The position numbers were made by a program, and so were the translations under genes. From Planoprotostelium fungivorum (lineage: Eukaryota > Evosea > Variosea > Cavosteliida > Cavosteliaceae): a DNA stretch of 64,000 bases. Location: the NCBI GenBank assembly GCA_003024175.1, contig MDYQ01000395.1, positions 108,122 to 172,121 on the forward strand, given 5' to 3'. Numbering within the stretch: the first letter of the stretch is position 1; each line of letters opens with the position of its first letter. Shown here piece after piece: positions 1 through 11,900 of this stretch. A model generated the notes under the pieces. It was given only the letters and a program-made list of their open reading frames with translations. It was not told the origin of the DNA and ran no database searches.

Positions 1-2336
1 TCGGAACTTCCGAGCAGTCTCTGTCCCTGACCAACAACGTCACCTCCCTCCCCTCCCTCTTTGTCACCGATCAGTTGGCTATCTACAACGTGCCAATCGT
101 AGTGGACAGCTGCAAGAACATCACCCTCAACTTCAATTTCACAGTGGACATCAATCGCATCTTACCTCTGGGATTCATTCTAATGCGGACGACCAATGCA
201 GTGAATCAATCTTCAGACCTGGTGACCATCCATCTACAACTACCTAATGACGTCATCTTGGAGGTGATTTATCGTTTTATTTTCCCCTCTTCGAATTGAA
301 TCGCTGATGCCATCCAGTTGAATAAGAAGAATAATTCTGCGTTGAATGGTACTGCCATCTACAACGCGATCGATCAGTTGCAATCTTTGTACCACAACTC
401 ATCTTACTTCACCATCTCCACCCCTCAATTCACCATGACGATCCGTGGTATCACGGTACGTATCCCATTTTCCCGCCAAAAAGCGTATCATTTCTGAGAA
501 TTTTCCAGGGCCAGAACACCACCAGCGTCGCCGTCAACGGTAGCGTTGCAGCTGTCACCATCTCCCAATCTTCTCTATCTCAACTGAATATCACCGATGC
601 GTACGTTACTCTCCTTTCTATAACTAAAAATCCGTTCGCTTCACTGGATGCTACCCCTGTGTGAGTCGGACCTATTCTTTCGTATTCTTCCGTAACCCAC
701 ATCAGCCACGGTGGTATCACGGCCGTGCAATTATCCGATTCTTCCGGGGCAGAAATTTCCGTGAAAGGTCTATATACACCCATCCAGATCGTCATCCCCC
801 TCCTCTCCACCCCCGACAACCAATCAGGTACCCCCATCATTTTCCCGCCAAAACTGAAACGTACCAGTCCTCGTCTGTTCGTATTGGAACGTAACCAACT
901 CCACTTGGAGCGGTGACGGTTGTACGGTTGGAGAAGTCAGCGCCACGTCATTGACTTGTCTGTGTGATCACTTGACCAATTTTACCGTAACGGCCGCACC
1001 CAGGAGATCGGAGAATTCGGGTTCACCCGTTTCCGGTTCACCCGGGGATCAGACTACAACGAGCCAAGGAAGCAAGACGGTGATCATCGCCGTGGTGGCC
1101 GCCGTGGGATCCATCTTGTTCATTTCGCGTGAGTGACGGAATTTTCGACGAAAAACTGACGAAATTTCAGTCATCGTGACGCTCATCGTCTTGTACATCC
1201 GATCGAGGAGGAACGCAAATTTCATCGACATCGAATTGACAGAGAATGCATCCACCAACGTGAGCGTCTACAACCTGCCACGTTCATTTCTCATTTTATC
1301 AGAATTTCGACGAGACAAACATCGTGTTGGACGAGACGTTGAGCATTGGAAGGAAGACGACAGTGTATCGAGCCACTTGGGGTGTCACTGTGACAGCCGT
1401 CAAGATGGAGGACACCGATGATGCCAATTTGTCACGTGAGATGGCCCGTCTCAAGGTATGGCATCATGTCGTGATCGTGATCGTGATCGTGTGATGATGA
1501 TGATCAGGAACTCCATCACGTTCGCATCGTTCAATATCTCGGTGTATTCAAGAGAGAAAATCGATTGAGTCTAGTACTCGAATTCATGCCCTGCGGAAAT
1601 CTCCACACGGTACGTATTCGAGTCGAAATTTCGCTGACTTTCACAGTGGACGAAGACGAAAATCATGTACCGCGGTGACATCCTCTCCATGTGAGATGAC
1701 GAAATTTCATTCGAATTTCTGACACGAGAAAAGTGGAAGACAAATTGCCGATGGCCTCGTCTATCTCCACGCCTCCGAATGGGTCCACGGTGCAATCTGT
1801 GCAGAGAACATCCTATTAGCCCTAGGGGTGAGTCACGTGACCTCCAAGCTTCCCTGACCTTCCCACAGAGCGGGGGGGACATGGTCGCAAAGATTTGTGA
1901 CTTTGGCGTGATGGTCAGGCCGGGAGAGAGAGCTGAAGCTGTGTGTGATGCCCCCGAAGTGAAAGACACAAAGAAGGTAGAGAAGGGCACGGATATCTTC
2001 TGCTTGGCCACGGTCATCACGTGAGTACAGGTCGCGTGACGTAGAATGACGTCATCACAGGGATATGACACAGCCCATCAAGTGTTCGACGTCTCTGAAG
2101 GTGAGAAGAGATGGAGAATTACACTGACTCGTTGTAGACGATCGAAGATGCAGAGAAGAGGACCTTACCGGATGACATCGATGAGCTGATGGACAGATGG
2201 TGATGGATGAGAAAAATAAGATTGTTGATTCTTTTACAGTTGGAGTACGAAGCCTAGAGATCGACCCACGGCAATGGAATTGTATCGCGCCCTCGAGGAA
2301 TACAAGCATGAGCCGATGTCCATGAGTGGCTTCTAA
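1..2336 (+). CDS. GPS-domain single-pass receptor with pseudokinase domain (5' partial)
   Basis: The gene runs in from the left edge and stops at TAA 2334-2336. An Asn-rich ectodomain with several N-x-S/T sites leads to a GPS-like motif at about 860-990: a W..GC element followed by CLCDHLTNF, as in GAIN/GPS proteins that self-cleave. A hydrophobic segment (about 1078-1200, split by an intron) is followed by basic RSRR. The cytoplasmic part (about 1300-2336, six or more introns) is a protein kinase fold. It has AVK for the ATP lysine, CDFG for magnesium and APE, but the catalytic loop reads HGAICAEN instead of HRDxxxxN, and the Gly loop is poor. The catalytic Asp is therefore missing; the loop resembles JAK JH2 pseudokinases. 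I infer a cell-surface receptor that signals by binding or scaffolding rather than catalysis. GPS is usually tied to seven-helix receptors, so a single helix plus kinase is odd. Function is inferred. Confidence 0.75.
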
Positions 2337-2684
2337 GGATGTCGATATAAACGAAACTCTTGTTCCTTCCAGAAGATGAAGCTCCTCGTGCTCAAACTTG
2401 ATTTTTATCACTTGATTGTCATCTGGTTTTCGTCTGAGAAATCAAGCCGTTGTGTCACTATCAGTCTAGACTCCCGCGGAGCATTCATCTGAAAAGACTG
2501 TATAAATATCATCAAAGGTGTACTGGTATCAGCAATTTGTGTTCGTAGGCGAGAATTACGAGGTATACGACAAGTCCAGGGAGCAAAAGTGCGAGCTGGT
2601 AACGATTTGTATGAATTTCGCAATAATGGTTAGGAGTGGTGGTTCTCTGTCCAATTGTAACATCCTACGCAAACCATCCATGCC

Positions 2685-3989
2685 ATGAGACGAGGCACGA
2701 AGACGTCCATCACGCTGTCCATCCTGATCGTCCTCTTTTTAAAAGTCGTCCCAGCACAACAAGTCTCACTGCAGGGGAGACGATGTGTGAATGGCTTGCC
2801 TCTATATCAACAGAATGACAGTGGCGACATCGTGAGTCAAAGATGGAAGGAGATCATATGACTGAAGAGATCGAGGTTCCTCAATGTTGGTGTGATTATC
2901 CGTGGGAGGGAGACACGTGCGAGATTGCTTGGAAAGAAGACAAACGATTCATGAGAGTCGTCCTTGTCTACCAGATCCTCATACCATCTCTGTTTATGAT
3001 CGAGACCATCTTGTGTCTGAGAGAAGCATATCTCACTGTCAGACGCACTCACGCTTGCACCGTCGCAGTGTTCACTCTCTCGCTGGCGGCTGTGGGTACG
3101 GCAGGTGATTGAGATCGTCTCGCATCTTTTTCATCGATGCAGTGAGAGCGGTATCGAATGCCATAGATCCTCACAGTATATACGGTATCATGTCGAAAGA
3201 GACATTCCTCTACCTGAGTTGCCTGACTGTTTCCAGCTGGCTATCATGCTGCACGTGCGTCTGTCTCTACTGGTGAGTTAATCCATTTCACCATCGGATG
3301 TGATGTGATGCGAACTGATTCAATCAGGATGGAGATCTGTAAATATCGAGATTACGATAAAGACGGCCTATTTGTGCGAAGACTGAGACCCCTCCTATAC
3401 TTCTTCCTCACCATCATCTGGTGCACTCTCTTCTACGTCGTCCATCAGACTTTAAAGAGGTCGACGATTACCATCATCTTCATGTTGATCACGGTGGTGA
3501 TCACGAACGTCTACGGCTGGAGGATCTACCACCAATTGAAAGGATTCCGCGCGGAGCAAGCGATCCATCTGCGAACGAGGGTGTGTCGACGCTGAACCTT
3601 CTGAGAAGATTCTGACGTCGACAGATCTTCTGGTATGTCATATCGTTGACATCAGAAGTTGTCTTCTATTCGTTCTGTACAATATCTGTAATCAAATGGA
3701 CACCCTTCAAATACAACTTCATGATCACCCATTTCTTCAATCGAGGTGAAGCTAGAGTGGCTGGTTGTAGTCTGACGGAAACGCAGCGGGGGAGATGGTC
3801 ATGGTGTATGGTTGGATCCTGTTGTTTTGTAGATTGGACCGTAGAGAAAAGTTCGCACCACGACTGAGATCGAAACATCTGTTGATACTGGGAGACAAAT
3901 GCGAGGAATCTACAAAAGAAGAGGCAGATGAATTGAAGATCACCGGTGATGGTGATCGGCGATTGACGAACGATGACGGAGACGAATAG
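2685..3989 (+). CDS. Putative seven-helix membrane receptor with signal peptide
   Basis: Translation from ATG 2685 gives a basic N-terminus and a hydrophobic stretch (SILIVLFLKVV) ending near PAQQ, a likely signal peptide. A short Cys-containing ectodomain with CWCDYPWEGDTC follows. Six clear hydrophobic helices lie at about 2960-3020, 3050-3110, 3215-3275, 3385-3445, 3455-3520 and 3630-3690, with a probable seventh at about 3797-3835. The hydrophilic tail ends in acidic DDGDE at 3989. Introns start at 2831, 3104, 3272, about 3580 and 3748; the last contains GTTGTAG. The topology fits a GPCR-like protein, but I recognise no family motif, so the receptor role is inference. The gene converges on the OSCA-type gene, whose stop is 143 bp away. 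Confidence 0.6.
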
Positions 3990-4131
3990 AAGAGAGATAA
4001 AGAGACGATGGTTTAAAACGAATATTTACACTTTTATATTTTACACTTGGGACACGTTGATAGCTCTCGGTCGTGATGGTTCACTGTTTGGAAACACCAA
4101 CTCTGCGACTCCATCAGCGAACACCCGATCA

Positions 4132-7100
4132 TCATCGGTCATCATCACCTCGATTGACGATGGCATCGTACTCTCTGGGTTCTTTCATGGCAGGATCAGT
4201 ATACGTATCTTTCACCTCTGCTAATCCATCTCTGTTCATCATCAGCATCATCGACGTCATCATGAACTCACCCTCCAGAAGATGGAATTAAGAGGGGTGG
4301 ATAAGAGTCTTTTCCGATCTTCCTGAAAGTTAGGAAGAAGAGTAACAGATCGACCAGAATGAGAGGAAGCGAAGCGATGCCGGGGCTGAATTTCTGCTGG
4401 AAAAAGACGGCAAACATGAAGCCTTGGTACATCATTAAGCCAGTGAGGACACTTCTCATCAGTGATCTCGTGACGTTGTAACCTGGAATGAAAATAAGCT
4501 CACGATGAAAACCATCCTCCCAATCGTATTTGAACTCAATGAATTGTGATGATACAAGAGTTATCTTGGTATTCATTTGATTATTTACATGTACACGTAC
4601 AATAGATGTTCCATCGATAAATTTAAATCACCTTCGTAAGCAGGAGTGTGAAAGAAAACCAATTGATGCTTCGAAGAGATCCAATTGAACCCGAAATAAA
4701 TGGCCGTGAAGAGACTGACGACCGGATTGTACGTACAGAAGATGAGACCTACTCGAGTATAAATCATTCGATATCTCAAACATATCTCACCGACTGAGAA
4801 GATGAAAGATTGATATGCCATGTGTGGGGCGAAAGAGAAGGAAGAAGGTATGCTCAATTTGGCCAGCTGGTAGTGCGTCTTGTAATACAATCCTCTGATC
4901 TTCACGCATAGGAAGCGTTGTAGATCGACAAATTGTACGACGGAGGAGGCGATGGACAGCAGGATGAGGTGGCAGAAGAAGGAGGATGAGTCAGGCAGTC
5001 TGCGATTCATCATGTCAATGATACCAGCTGGGTAGTTGAGTCACATGATCAAACCTCCAAATTTCTCACCCGGTCGGTGGTAGACGTCCCGAATCTCTCG
5101 TAGGGAAGTCCCAAATAAAATGACGGTGGCGAGTTGTAGAACGAGGAAATAATAAAAAGTCCGGAATATTTTCGAGTCCAGGTGAGATCGCAGCTTGGGC
5201 CGGGAGAAGTTATGAACGACTGAAATTTCTGTGAATCTTCTCCGTCGACATGCGATGGATCACCTCTGATCAGATGAGGCAAGATGGTGATCGTGATGAT
5301 GAAGATGAGAGCAGGTAGAAATCCGGTAAAAATTCCGAGATATTTCAAGTTCAGGCGAGAGATCACGTGACGCCTCTCGTAGAGAAATTTCGGTAGATCT
5401 TCTTGGAATTTTCAGAGAATATTCTCAGAATCGACTCACCCATGTTTGCTGTATCGATGACGATTGACATAGGTACGATCCAAGAGAAGAAGAGACCCAG
5501 CAGTAGAATGAAAGAGAAGGCTGTGCGTAACCTCCTCGCATTCTTTTTGATTCCCAGGTGTTCCCACACGATATCGTTACCCTCCTACTTACGTTCACCC
5601 ACCGTCCCAAATATTTAGTCCCCCTCACCGGCGCAGGCCGAACGGTCATACCCCTCAACTCCCCGTCGTGGATCGTCTACAACGCGTCAGACGTCGATCT
5701 ACAACCTGCCATCACCTCCAAAGCCATGAGAGCCGCGGGCATGAAAGAGAAGACGACAAAGGCGACTGGCTGGTTGCACTCTGCCTCATTCTCTTCCAAC
5801 TTTCTCTCAAATTTCTTCTGCTCGTTCTCTACACCGAATTCCATCTTTTGAACTTGAATGGAGAGTCTGCTCAGGAATTCATTTCGGTGGGAATTCCAAC
5901 TGGTGAGGTCAGAAAAAGAGTGGAGAATCAGAAGAGTAGAGGGTCAGAGGAAGAGTGGAGAATAAGAGAGAAGGGCCTCACCTGCTGCCACGTCGAGATA
6001 GACGATCAGATATGATGGAGAGACGCTCGGATGATTTCTTCCTCGCTTCTTGCATCTTTCGGATGTGTGGAACGTCAGGTGCCTGTTGTTCATCATCATC
6101 GGCACATCCATCGATCGTGTTGTCATCACGTGTTATGATGTGAAAGATGATGGGAAGACGATGTCAAGATCGTCCATCGTTTCGATCATCGACACATGTG
6201 ATGTGGATGGAGGATGGGCTCACCATGATGACGTGGGCTATGTTCTGTGATCGATAGATCTCTTCGAAGGTTCTCCGCAGGAGAGGCTCTGAGCGGATCT
6301 CGAATGGAATGTCGGACACCATGATGGCGTGACTTCGGGGTCGGTTCTTTAAGAGGAACTCGAGACGTTTGTAATAAGAGACCTTCGTGTGTCTCAGTCG
6401 ATGGTCCACGCATGTGATTTGTAATGTCGAGATGATGGTCCGTATCCCACCTTCTGCATGTAGAGATGACAAAAGTAGTACACCAAGGCCGATACCAGAT
6501 AAACAACTGAGAGATGGACCCACATCCGATTGGACTCTGGAAGTCTATTAATCATTCGTCTTGATATGGCTCTTCACCTTGCTTGATGTTGATCATGGTC
6601 GAACGCATGGAATCCAAATTGGAAGGACGGCCCTGTGGAAGGTGAGATTTGGAGACTTTCTGCATGACAACATACTCCGGCTGTTGCATTTAGAGGCAAA
6701 ACGAGACAGAGAGAGACGGCAGTCAAGACTGTCCAGAGGATAGACGAATATCTGAAAGAGTGAGCCAAAGCAGGGAAGACGATATGATGTGAATGAGGGC
6801 GTCAAGTCACATACCTCAACCAAGTGAGGTATAGAACTGACTCGAAACCACCGTAGTTGTTGAATATCTCCGTCTCTTCATCTGTCCATAACAGATAGAA
6901 GAACCATCTGAACCATCCTGAGCTCTCCTCTATGGTTGGTACAAAGAGGTCCTTGGGGCTGTGAATGGTCAGTCGATGAAAGACGAAGAGTGGAATGCCC
7001 CACTTCGGTGCGAAGCATTTTCGAAGGAAGAAGCGGGGTGAGGTCCTCCTGAGAAAGACCCAAACGATGAGAAACGAGAGTGATACGGTGGTAACCACTA

Positions 7101-7164
7101 TGAGGGTTCCGTCATACATGCGACCCCTCTCTTTAGACGTCCATACGATGGACTCCTCCTCCAT
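4132..7164 (-). CDS. OSCA/CSC1/TMEM63-type mechanosensitive cation channel
   Basis: This is a multi-exon minus-strand gene with ATG at 7164 and stop at 4132. The order matches the CSC1/OSCA family: a first membrane helix near the N-terminus (VVTTVSLSFLIVWVFL), then the GGFESVLYLTWLRY segment. It continues with a cytosolic domain carrying RSHAIMVSDIP, then AFVVFSFMPAALMALE, and after an intron APGNDIVWEHL, close to the family's A-P.DI.W.NL hallmark. A series of pore-region helices follows at about 5540-4280 and the tail is hydrophilic. The family forms osmo- and stretch-gated cation channels in plasma or organelle membranes. The intron at 5677-5715 ends exactly in CGTTGTAG. Exons between 5850 and 6800 are short, so some junctions are approximate. 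Family assignment is firm; the gating stimulus is not visible. Confidence 0.85.
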
Positions 7165-7938
7165 GATCGAGCGTGAATACGTCTCTTCACGGTTGTATGT
7201 GGTAACTGAACGATGGTATCAGCTCGATAGTGTTCTTGTCAGTGAGATTGAACTCACAAGTGATGATTCGTGATACGATGCGATACGGATGTTTTGATAG
7301 AGTTACGTTGTGGTGATGTGATATAGAACTTGCTTCGATTAAGACAAGTCAGTCCGTCCGTCTGTCTTTGAGCGGACTGAAGATGTAATTGATGACGGGA
7401 TCCCTACAGGGAACACGGAAATTTACACAATATTCAACTTTGTAAATTCCGCGTTTGTAGAGGAGGATCGTTTGACGCCCAGCCTCTCGATACCAAAGTG
7501 AAGGCAATATACACCATCCCTTCGGTGGTAATCTCGTGATAGAGATTCGCATTAACGAACGGAACACATGAATGTACATCATCATCAGGACAGGCAAAGT
7601 TGACGTTCTCCCGGTCACATCACAGTGTAATGACCCGTCACCACACTGATATGACAACATCGATAAACCTAATCACTTGATCTCGATTCGATGACCGTCA
7701 CGATAACGAGAGAACTGCTGGCAGATATTGCCGTGATTCAATTATCTGGCCTTTTCCAGCGCATGATCGTCAGACACGTCTATGATCGGCTTGTGATCAC
7801 AAGCGAATCAAAATGACAATCGTCAGGACTTTGTGTTGTTTGACGCGGGAGCACTTGAAATTTTTAACTGCCAAGATTCCCGCCAAAACAAAGTTTTCGA
7901 ATTCATCAGAGCAACATCGCATCGGAGCACACAACAAG
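7165..7938. other. Intergenic region with one doubtful minus-strand ORF
   Basis: This stretch separates the channel gene from the next plus-strand gene. A 103-codon minus-strand ORF at 7349-7660 is open. A second frame over the same DNA also reads like a secreted Cys-containing peptide, so an intron or frameshift is possible. I recognise no family and do not call a gene. No tRNA or long repeat was seen. Confidence 0.4.
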
Positions 7939-9283
7939 ATGATCGATTTCATCTATAGAATCCTATGCATATTCGAGATGATTGGTCAACTCCGTCCTCT
8001 GGACCCTGAATCTGTGGTCTCCTCAGATTCGAATAAGAGAAAGGTGAAATGGTTACCATATCATGTTCTCATCTTCTATAGAGAGGAAATTCCTCCCGGA
8101 GCGATCGCCCCATGAAACAGAGGGCCATCATTATTACAGAACCATCGGCGACCTGCTATTCCATACCGAACACATCTGAAGCAGAACTACCTCCTCCAAT
8201 CACAGACGATTCCCTCCCAGATTATTCAAGGTAATGGCTCCATTTGATCTCCATACGATTCCTGATTGGAACATCAGCATCCCACCTATGCCCGCTTCCA
8301 TTACCAACAAATTCTGTGACATTCAATCTGAATTGGCTTTTCTCCGCAGTCAATTATCGTCAATACCTGCGGCAGGGACACCGTTACCACAGCCCATCAC
8401 AGACATCGCCCCTAACTCCCCAAAGACGATGAGAGAGGTTCGCATCGCATTCCCCTCACGCGGCTGATCAGAAGCAGGTGGCATTGAAGATGAATGCTGC
8501 ATGCAGAGAAGAGGCTGCCGTGATCATCAACATGGAGGCTGAGTCTCACAATTCCATCGAAGAGCTCCCTCTTCCACTCCCAGATGTCGCCGAAATTCCT
8601 GAGCCCATCCTCGTAGACATCATCGAACCCACCGACACATTCTCCCCCCACGATGACGACTTCGAGGTGGATGATTGGACATCACATCTCGAATCATGTC
8701 TAAATCATTCGACAGATCCCTGAAGAACATCTCGTGATGTTGCCTCCGAAGCCACCCCGAGTTCGATTGCAGCCACCCACACCGAACCAGAGCGTCGGCC
8801 GCAGGACTTTGGGTAATCGCGTCATCTCCCAAAACCGAGATTTCATGAAAGACCTGTTGGGAGGCAACCACTCACTCCGCAAAGTCAACAACATCGAGAG
8901 GTATGCAGTCTCCCATCTTCTCTCGACTCACATGCATCTCGCAGATCGCCGGGCGGCACGCCCATCCGATCTCATCCCACGACACCTCAGGGTAATGACA
9001 CAGCCTCCATCTTGGCTAGAGCTCTAAAGAGCAAGTTTCGCAGCGTCAACGAGTCACCAGAGACCTCTCCGTCCAAACCAGAGGAATCGGTGAGAGAATT
9101 GCGTCTACAACGGTGTAGACTGACTCGATTCAGTGGAGGACGCTCGAAGATGATGGCTGGTACGATGAGAGGGACGAGTACACGTACTGCGTCAAGACAC
9201 CCATCAAGGAGAAGGGCACCGACGCAGGGGAGAACGTCGACAAGGAGAACAACAGCAACGGAACGACCACCAGTGTATGGTGA
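7939..9283 (+). CDS. Proline/serine-rich hypothetical protein with short acidic tail
   Basis: ATG 7939 (or in-frame ATG 7978) opens a gene of about eight short exons ending with TGA 9281-9283. The chain begins hydrophobic, then becomes charged and rich in Pro and Ser. It contains a short helical segment (ITNKFCDIQSELAFLRSQL), a Pro-rich acidic block (LPLPLPDVAEIPEPI), KPPRVRLQPPTPNQ and GGTPIRSHPTTPQ. The end is acidic, EDDGWYDERDEY, followed by a polar Asn/Thr tail. Splicing explains the many frame changes: introns start at 8044, 8231, 8437, about 8663, about 8899 and 9090. The last one carries an 18-bp palindrome at 9103-9120. The build resembles an intracellular adaptor or cytoskeletal regulator, but I recognise no domain. 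The intron at about 8663 is the least certain. Confidence 0.55.
9090..9133 (+). repeat. 44-nt intron with hairpin GTCTACAACGGTGTAGAC
   Basis: The intron begins GTGAG and ends CAG. Positions 9103-9120 form a 7-bp stem with a four-base centre. It is one member of the window-wide CTACAAC/GTTGTAG motif set. Confidence 0.8.
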
Positions 9284-9605
9284 TGTCAGACAATAAACTG
9301 TCACGATCGTCGAATCGACATGATCTACTTTCACATTGTGTGATCGCGATCGATGTGACGACGGATGCAACCCAATCGAGTTGCCATCATCTTGACGGTT
9401 ATTGCACGGTCGTCAACACCTGTACCCAGTTTAAGGTTCGTATTCATAGATGAGTAGAACGCTTTTGAATGAGCCCGAGGCCTCGCGTATTTTGACGTGA
9501 AAAATATGCGTTCGGGTCTGTCAACGATATAGCGAGACGGAAAACCTGCTGACACGAGGTCATAATCAACCCCAAATTCAGAGTCCCCTCTCTTATTGAC
9601 ACGCG

Positions 9606-11606
9606 ATGGTCAAGCCATACAGTCTGACGTCCAGCAGCTCACAGTACTCTGAGGACAGCTTCACGATGGAGGTGAGGGTAGAGATCGAATGAGGGGTAAC
9701 ATGCGGACCAGAGCATCGTCGAGCACCAGTTCAAACCTCTAGAGGACATCTGGGATAGACAAGATCACCCTTCAGATGAAGAGACGGAGGCGTTTAGCCA
9801 GAGACTATACAGCCGATTCTCAACATCGAATGAGAGAGCCGTTCCTTTGATATCATGGCTTGTTCTACGCGAGATAGGTGATTCGACGAATGTCCGTTGG
9901 TGGTCTGATTTACATTATCACAGAAGGGGGATTCGACTTTCGTAAGACGTCTCTGTCATCTCGCACCATCTTCTATCTGCTTCATTCGAAGTTGACGATT
10001 CGATTCTTGCAGATGGTCATTTCGACCTTCCAGGAGATGAAACAGGTGACGAGACTGCCGATCCCCCATCTGAACCCTCTGCAGGTGACAGAAGACCCCT
10101 TAGCTAGAAGTTCTTCCTTTCTAGACGTTCTTTTGTCATCCATTGAAGATGTCCCAGTGTGAGTTCATCCTCTAAACCACGTCTGAGATGATATACAGAG
10201 ATGTTAGAAGATATCTTCACACCTTCCATCACAGCGTCGGTACTCGGATAGAGGCCACTGAGGGTATCCCATTCGCGGCCGTGTACTTTTTCGAGCAGAT
10301 CATCTTCCCCTTTCTCTCATCTCAAGATGAGAAATCGACTGGTTCGTCACCAACGAGGTATGGACCTTCATCTTCGTTTGTCCTCACATGTCACCAGAGG
10401 CATCGTCCACTGCTTGCAACAAGTATTTGGAGGAGAAACTGCCCACTTGAACAACTATCAGCTTAGAGACAAGGTAACGTCGTCGGCTCCATCATCTGAT
10501 CTCTGATTGTCTAATCAGATGCACGACTGGTTCGTTCAGGTCATCGATGAGGTGCAGAGTTACACAGCTGACATCCAATGATTTAAAGACATGACAGATC
10601 GAGATCACCAAGTACGAAAAATTGATCGCCTGCTCTTCTGTCGTTCTGGCGAAAAAGTCCACGGAAGAAGATCAGAAGTTTTTGGAATGGATCAATCAGC
10701 TCAGAGGCCCTGTCAGTGAACCAGAAGACGCCGAGGTGATGAGCATCACGATCATCGTCTTCGATGCGAACTGAGCATCTACAGCGTGAATACATGAGAC
10801 AGCAACTTCTCGAAAAGATCAATTGTAAAACATGGAAAGTCATGGTAGAAAAAGAATCGGAACGTTTCCAATTCTACAGCAGAAAAGAGCCGGTGCGTGT
10901 TGTATTGTAGACGAAGCACTGACACTGTGGTACAGGGCATACCCAGTACGGCAGCTAAGATACAGACTCGCATCTACTTGCCGCTCAGAGAAGCTGTACA
11001 GCAGTGGTCGACGAGAATGTGGAGTCCAGAGGATGACGACATGATCAAGGTGTCCTTTCGTTTCTCTCTACCTTCTCTCTACCCTCTGACTGATGATGTT
11101 GACAGTACTACAAGCTAGAGCCGCAGGACAATGGTGACATCCACGCTATCGTCAATTTCAAGCTGCCGCCTCCCTTTCAGAATCGTCTGTGGTCGTGGTA
11201 CGTCAGCGAGAAGTGGACCTCACATCGTGTCGTACGCATGGGCTGGAACGCACCACACCCTCCCGTCAAAGGCTGCGTCGTGGGACACGTGTACTGTGAG
11301 ATCTGTCGATCTACAAGGATGTAGATGAGCTGAGGGTAGACAGTGGAAGGAGAGGTGTACGAAGAAGTGGAAGAGGGAGTCACTGATGTCACCATGATAT
11401 TACACGCGACGACGAAGGGTAATATTCCGGCCTGGGTGAGATGATGACGTCACGTGACGTCACTGACGGACCTGTAGGTGGAGAATATATCACTGGGCAA
11501 GCAGGCGACGAAATTTCGTAAATTGACGAAGAAGATCAACCGGACGGGAGCAACGAGATCTCCATCGAAACGATCGACTTCATCATCGAGTGTGAGCGAA
11601 ATGTGA
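9606..11606 (+). CDS. RasGAP-like plus START-domain protein, copy 1
   Basis: ATG 9606 starts MVKPYSLTSSSS and TGA 11604-11606 ends a Ser-rich basic tail. The N-terminal half is helical, with FLDVLLSSIEDVPV, RRYLHTFHHSVGTRI and FAAVYFFEQIIFPFLSSQD. The last resembles the RasGAP FLR.I.PAI helix but has FEQ where the stabilising Arg of FLR would sit, so activity is doubtful. A charged linker (QLRGPVSEPEDAE) follows. The C-terminal half fits a START lipid-binding fold: YYKLEPQDNGDI, RLWSWYVSEKWTSH, then GVTDVTMILHATTKGNIPAWVEN, close to the family's D.KG.IP.W..N signature. I infer a membrane-recruited regulator of small GTPases. It is one of two tandem copies, the second at 11901-13886. RasGAP assignment is weaker than START. 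Confidence 0.6.
11296..11343 (+). repeat. Hairpin intron in the START region, copy 1
   Basis: This 48-nt GTGAG...CAG intron contains ATCTACAAGGATGTAGAT at 11309-11326. It is base-for-base the same as the intron at 13601-13648 in the second copy. Confidence 0.8.
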
Positions 11607-11900
11607 GAACATAAAACGAAGAGAGGCATGCTGTTCAGCGATTTTGGATGCAGAATTCGAGAAAGGTGTCTGCCTTCTGAATGTGATTTGGTGCTCATAC
11701 CGCAAAATCGCCTCCCTGTGAAATATCTAAATTGTGGCATAAAGAGCGGAAAGGAAAGAGCGTGACTGTCAAAATCGTGCCAAGTGTGTTGACGAGACGC
11801 CTTGGGCCAAGTTTACTCAGGAGCTGACGAGTTCAAATTGATTAATGAGCGGGTTCAGACAGCCAACGCCATTGACAACATAACTTCTCATCGACACACG

